Positions 59,836 to 64,000 of a stretch of DNA of 64,000 bases are shown piece after piece (the first letter of the stretch is position 1; each line of letters starts with the position of its first letter). A program made the position numbers and the translations under genes. Source of the DNA: Enterobacter sp. Cy-643 (GTDB taxonomy: Bacteria > Pseudomonadota > Gammaproteobacteria > Enterobacterales > Enterobacteriaceae); NCBI RefSeq assembly GCF_011752815.1, contig NZ_VWWV01000004.1:310001-374000 (forward strand). The letters run 5' to 3'. Under the pieces are notes generated by a model. The model was not told the origin of the DNA, ran no database searches, and worked only from the letters and a program-made list of their open reading frames with translations.

Positions 59836-61128
59836 ATGGATGAGTTTAAACCAGAAGACGAGCTGAAACCCGATCCAAGCGATCGTCGTCCTGGGCGTTC
59901 CCGCAAACCTGACGAGTTCGATAAAGAACCGCAGATCAACGTTGATGACGTCGATCTTGATGCGGACGACCGTCGCCCTTCACGTGCTCGTCGTGAGCGT
60001 GAAGAAGAGGTTGAGGAAGAGTACGAAGGTGATGACGGCCTGGCCGCGGAGCCTCGTCCGGCGCGTGGGCGTAAAAAGGCAGCGAAACAGAAAGCGCCTG
60101 CTTCTCGTCAGCACATCATGATGGGCGTCGGGATTCTGGTTCTGCTGCTGCTTATCATTGGTATCGGCTCAGCCCTGAAAGCGCCTTCATCCACCCCAGA
60201 TACTGCCGAGCAAAAACCAGGCGCCGAGAAGAATATCGATCTTTCCGGTTCTAACGGTGCGGCACCTGCCGACCAGGCCAACGCCGCTCAGCCATCGTCA
60301 GGAAATACTCCAGTTGCTGGCCAGCAGAATCAGCAGGATGTTTCACTGCCGCCTATTTCTTCTACACCAACCCAGGCTCAGACGCAGCCGCAGCCGGAAG
60401 GGCAGCAGCGCGTTGAGGTTCCTGGAAATCTGAATAACGCCCTGACTCAGCCTCAGCAGCAGGGCCAGATTGACAATGTGGTGAGCAATTCCACGCTGCC
60501 TACTGAACCGGCTACAGTCGCGCCAATCGCTGGCAGCAAAACCGAGCCTCGCAAGCTGGCTGGTACCCAGGAGCCAACCCGCGCCGTTGAATCTCGCCCT
60601 GAGCGTAAGAAAACGGTCATTGAGCCTGTGCGTAAAGCCGAGCCTAAACCGCAAGTGAAAACTGAAAGCAAGCCAGTTGCAACGGTGAAGCGTAGTGAAC
60701 CTGCACCGGTGGTTTCTGCTCCGGTAACGGCACCATCAACCAGCGCGGCCACTTCAAACCCGGCACCGAAGGCGACGGCATCTACTGCACCAAAAGCAGC
60801 ACCGCAGGCTGCCGCGACGGCAAGCACTGGCGGTACAGTCGCGGGTGATGCGAGCGCGATTAAGAGTGCGCCCGGCAGCCACTACACGCTGCAGCTGAGC
60901 TCTTCTTCAAACTCCGCAAACCTGAATGCGTGGGCGAAAAAAGAGAACCTGCAACATTATATGGTTTACCAGACTCAGCGTAACGGCCAGCCCTGGTTCG
61001 TGCTGGTGAGCGGTGTTTATGCCACGAAAGACGATGCAAAACGCGCGGTGACAAGCCTTCCGGCCGACGTTCAGGCTAAGAATCCGTGGGCAAAACCTAT
61101 TCATCAGGTGCAGTCTGACCTCAAGTGA
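59836..61128 (+). CDS. damX: Cell division protein DamX (SPOR domain)
   Basis: Inner-membrane division protein that binds denuded septal glycan. 430 residues: charged cytosolic N-domain (1-90; many Asp, Glu and Arg), one TM at about 93-116 ('[20 protein letters not shown]'), a long Ala/Pro/Gln/Thr-rich periplasmic linker (about 120-340), and the C-terminal SPOR domain (about 345-425, '[21 protein letters not shown]'). The linker is low complexity and differs from E. coli. The start has GGGG before it. Confidence 0.96.
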   Translation: MDEFKPEDELKPDPSDRRPGRSRKPDEFDKEPQINVDDVDLDADDRRPSRARREREEEVEEEYEGDDGLAAEPRPARGRKKAAKQKAPASRQHIMMGVGILVLLLLIIGIGSALKAPSSTPDTAEQKPGAEKNIDLSGSNGAAPADQANAAQPSSGNTPVAGQQNQQDVSLPPISSTPTQAQTQPQPEGQQRVEVPGNLNNALTQPQQQGQIDNVVSNSTLPTEPATVAPIAGSKTEPRKLAGTQEPTRAVESRPERKKTVIEPVRKAEPKPQVKTESKPVATVKRSEPAPVVSAPVTAPSTSAATSNPAPKATASTAPKAAPQAAATASTGGTVAGDASAIKSAPGSHYTLQLSSSSNSANLNAWAKKENLQHYMVYQTQRNGQPWFVLVSGVYATKDDAKRAVTSLPADVQAKNPWAKPIHQVQSDLK

Positions 61129-61191
61129 AAATAAGCGCAGTCGCTGTCGGAGCCTTTCCACAGCTGGATAAGGTGTAAATAGTAAGACAGC

Positions 61192-62016
61192 ATGAAAAAA
61201 AATCGCGCTTTTCTGAAATGGGCAGGGGGGAAATTCCCCCTGCTGGAAGATATAAAAAAGCATCTGCCGGAAGGCGACTGTCTGATTGAGCCTTTTGTTG
61301 GCGCCGGGTCGGTATTTCTTAATACCGACTACTCACGCTACGTCCTCGCCGATATCAATAGCGATCTGATTAACCTCTACGATATTGTCAAAAACCGTGC
61401 AGATGAGTACGTGCGGGAGTCTCGTTTGCTCTTTACTAAAGCGCAAAACGAGGAAGCGATTTATTACGCTTGCCGGGCCGAATTTAACCAGTGCACCGAC
61501 GAATTCCGGCGTGCGGTGTTGTTTTTGTACCTTAACCGCCATTGTTACAATGGCCTGTGCCGTTATAATCTGCGCGGTGAATTTAACGTTCCGTTTGGCC
61601 GTTACAGTAAGCCTTACTTCCCTGAAGAAGAGCTGTACAACTTTGCCGAACGGGCTAAAAATGCCACTTTTGTCTGCCAGTCTTATGATGTCAGCATGGT
61701 AAACGTTGCTGCGGGTTCCGTAGTGTATTGCGATCCGCCCTATGCGCCGCTTTCCGCCACCGCCAACTTTACCGCTTATCACACGGACAGCTTCAGCATG
61801 GTGCAGCAGCAGCATCTGGCCGAACTGGCTGAAAGACTGCGGGAGCAGAGTATTCCGGTGCTGATTTCGAATCATGACACCGAGCTGACTCGCCTGTGGT
61901 ATCAGAACGCTACCGATTTCCATAAGCTGCAGGTTCGCCGCAGCATCAGCCGAAACGGTGGTAAACGTAACAAGGTGGACGAACTTCTGGCCCTTTATAG
62001 AGTAAAGGTTGCCTGA
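61192..62016 (+). CDS. dam: DNA adenine methyltransferase Dam
   Basis: Methylates adenine in GATC, guiding mismatch repair, replication timing and gene expression. 274 residues (E. coli 278). The SAM-binding motif is 'FVGAGSVFLNT'; N-terminal 'FLKWAGGKFPLL' is the motif X region; catalytic DPPY at 181-184 in 'VYCDPPYAPLS'. It has no restriction partner here and sits in its usual housekeeping place. Confidence 0.98.
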   Translation: MKKNRAFLKWAGGKFPLLEDIKKHLPEGDCLIEPFVGAGSVFLNTDYSRYVLADINSDLINLYDIVKNRADEYVRESRLLFTKAQNEEAIYYACRAEFNQCTDEFRRAVLFLYLNRHCYNGLCRYNLRGEFNVPFGRYSKPYFPEEELYNFAERAKNATFVCQSYDVSMVNVAAGSVVYCDPPYAPLSATANFTAYHTDSFSMVQQQHLAELAERLREQSIPVLISNHDTELTRLWYQNATDFHKLQVRRSISRNGGKRNKVDELLALYRVKVA

Positions 62017-62062
62017 GCCGTTTCGCCCGCCGCCGAAAGATGAATGACTCCTGGAGATGCGG

Positions 62063-62732
62063 ATGAAACAGTATTTGATTGCCCCCTCAATCCTCTCTGC
62101 CGACTTCGCCCGACTGGGCGAGGATACGGCTAAAGCGCTTGCCGCAGGTGGTGATGTCGTCCATTTTGACGTCATGGACAACCACTATGTTCCCAACCTG
62201 ACGATGGGGCCGATGGTACTCAAGGCGCTGCGCGATTACGGCATCACTGCACCTATCGACGTTCATCTGATGGTGAAGCCAGTGGACCGGATCATCCCCG
62301 ATTTTGCCGCTGCGGGCGCCAGCATTATTACTTTCCATCCTGAATCCTCCGAACATGTCGATCGCTCTCTGCAACTGATCAAAGAGCACGGTTGTAAAGC
62401 GGGTCTGGTGCTTAACCCGGCGACCTCGCTTTCCTGGCTGGATCACGTCATGGACAAGCTGGATGTCATTTTGCTGATGTCCGTCAACCCAGGGTTTGGC
62501 GGGCAGTCGTTTATTCCACACACGCTGGAAAAGCTGCGCCAGGTGCGCGAACGCATTGATGCCTCCGGCTATGATATTCGCCTTGAAGTGGATGGCGGCG
62601 TCAAAGCCGACAATATCGCGGAAATTGCCGCAGCGGGCGCGGATATGTTCGTTGCAGGTTCTGCTATTTTCGGCCAGCCTGATTATAAAGCGGTCGTTGA
62701 TCGCATGCGTTCTGAACTGGCTAAGGTAAGTC

Positions 62733-62740
<8 letters not shown>
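62063..62740 (+). CDS. rpe: Ribulose-phosphate 3-epimerase Rpe
   Basis: Interconverts ribulose-5-phosphate and xylulose-5-phosphate in the pentose phosphate pathway. 225-residue TIM barrel. Metal and catalytic residues lie in 'PSILSADF', '[12 protein letters not shown]', 'DVHLMV' and '[10 protein letters not shown]'; the phosphate loop is 'VAGSAIFG'. ATG 62063 is chosen over 62057 since GGAG precedes it and [12 protein letters not shown] is the family start. It overlaps gph by 8 bp. Confidence 0.98.

Positions 62741-64000
<1,260 letters not shown>

Noticed and set aside
61192..62016. Dam as part of a restriction-modification or defence system
   Set aside because: It matches housekeeping Dam in its normal aroB-damX-dam-rpe place, with no nuclease or other partner gene nearby.

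Overview
The window is ordinary chromosome of an enterobacterium (family Enterobacteriaceae). Every protein matches an Escherichia coli K-12 core protein, recalled from memory, at high identity and nearly the same length. Gene order follows the ugpQ-to-trpS segment of E. coli. GC content is fairly high, and ERIC/IRU elements and GC-rich intergenic palindromes occur, as in genera such as Enterobacter, Cedecea, Klebsiella or Kosakonia. I cannot fix the genus by eye. No prophage, insertion sequence, CRISPR array, tRNA, rRNA or defence island is visible, and no gene is clearly broken. ugpQ and trpS are cut by the window edges.

Layout. 1-3.1 kb: ugpQ end, yhhA, ggt, yhhY. 3.2-5.3 kb: the Fur-controlled small RNA RyhB, then yhhX and yhhW. 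5.4-8.5 kb: gluconate genes gntR and gntKU with paired GntR operators. 8.5-10.4 kb: yhgN and asd. 10.6-20.3 kb: glycogen operon glgBXCAP, with an ERIC element between glgA and glgP. 20.4-24.2 kb: glpEGR and divergent glpD, with a shortened ERIC-like element between glpE and glpG. 24.3-32 kb: malT and divergent malPQ. 32-34.2 kb: nfuA, gntX, bioH. 34.2-40.4 kb: feoABC with its long AT-rich leader, tex, greB. 40.6-44.4 kb: ompR-envZ and pckA. 44.6-50.8 kb: yhgE with a candidate leader ORF, hslO-hslR-yrfG, igaA. 51-54.3 kb: nudE and mrcA. 54.4-57.8 kb: hofMNOPQ. 58-64 kb: aroK-aroB-damX-dam-rpe-gph-trpS.

How the genes work together. A large part of the window handles carbohydrate storage and uptake. 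glgC, glgA and glgB build glycogen and glgP and glgX degrade it; malP and malQ degrade maltodextrins; gntKU takes in and phosphorylates gluconate; glpD oxidises glycerol-3-phosphate; pckA feeds gluconeogenesis. Iron is the second theme: RyhB, FeoABC and the Fe-S carrier NfuA. Envelope stress and wall synthesis form the third: OmpR-EnvZ, IgaA, PBP1a, DamX, Hsp33 and Hsp15.

I found no undescribed multi-gene system. The items most worth a second look are small: a 31-codon ORF with a good Shine-Dalgarno sequence just before yhgE; a cysteine-rich, Ca-loop-like motif in the C-terminal domain of YhgE; a leader ORF with a hairpin before aroK; an 18-bp perfect palindrome before nudE; the full and shortened ERIC elements inside operons; and a dispersed GC-rich palindrome found where this genome lacks genes that E. 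coli K-12 carries.
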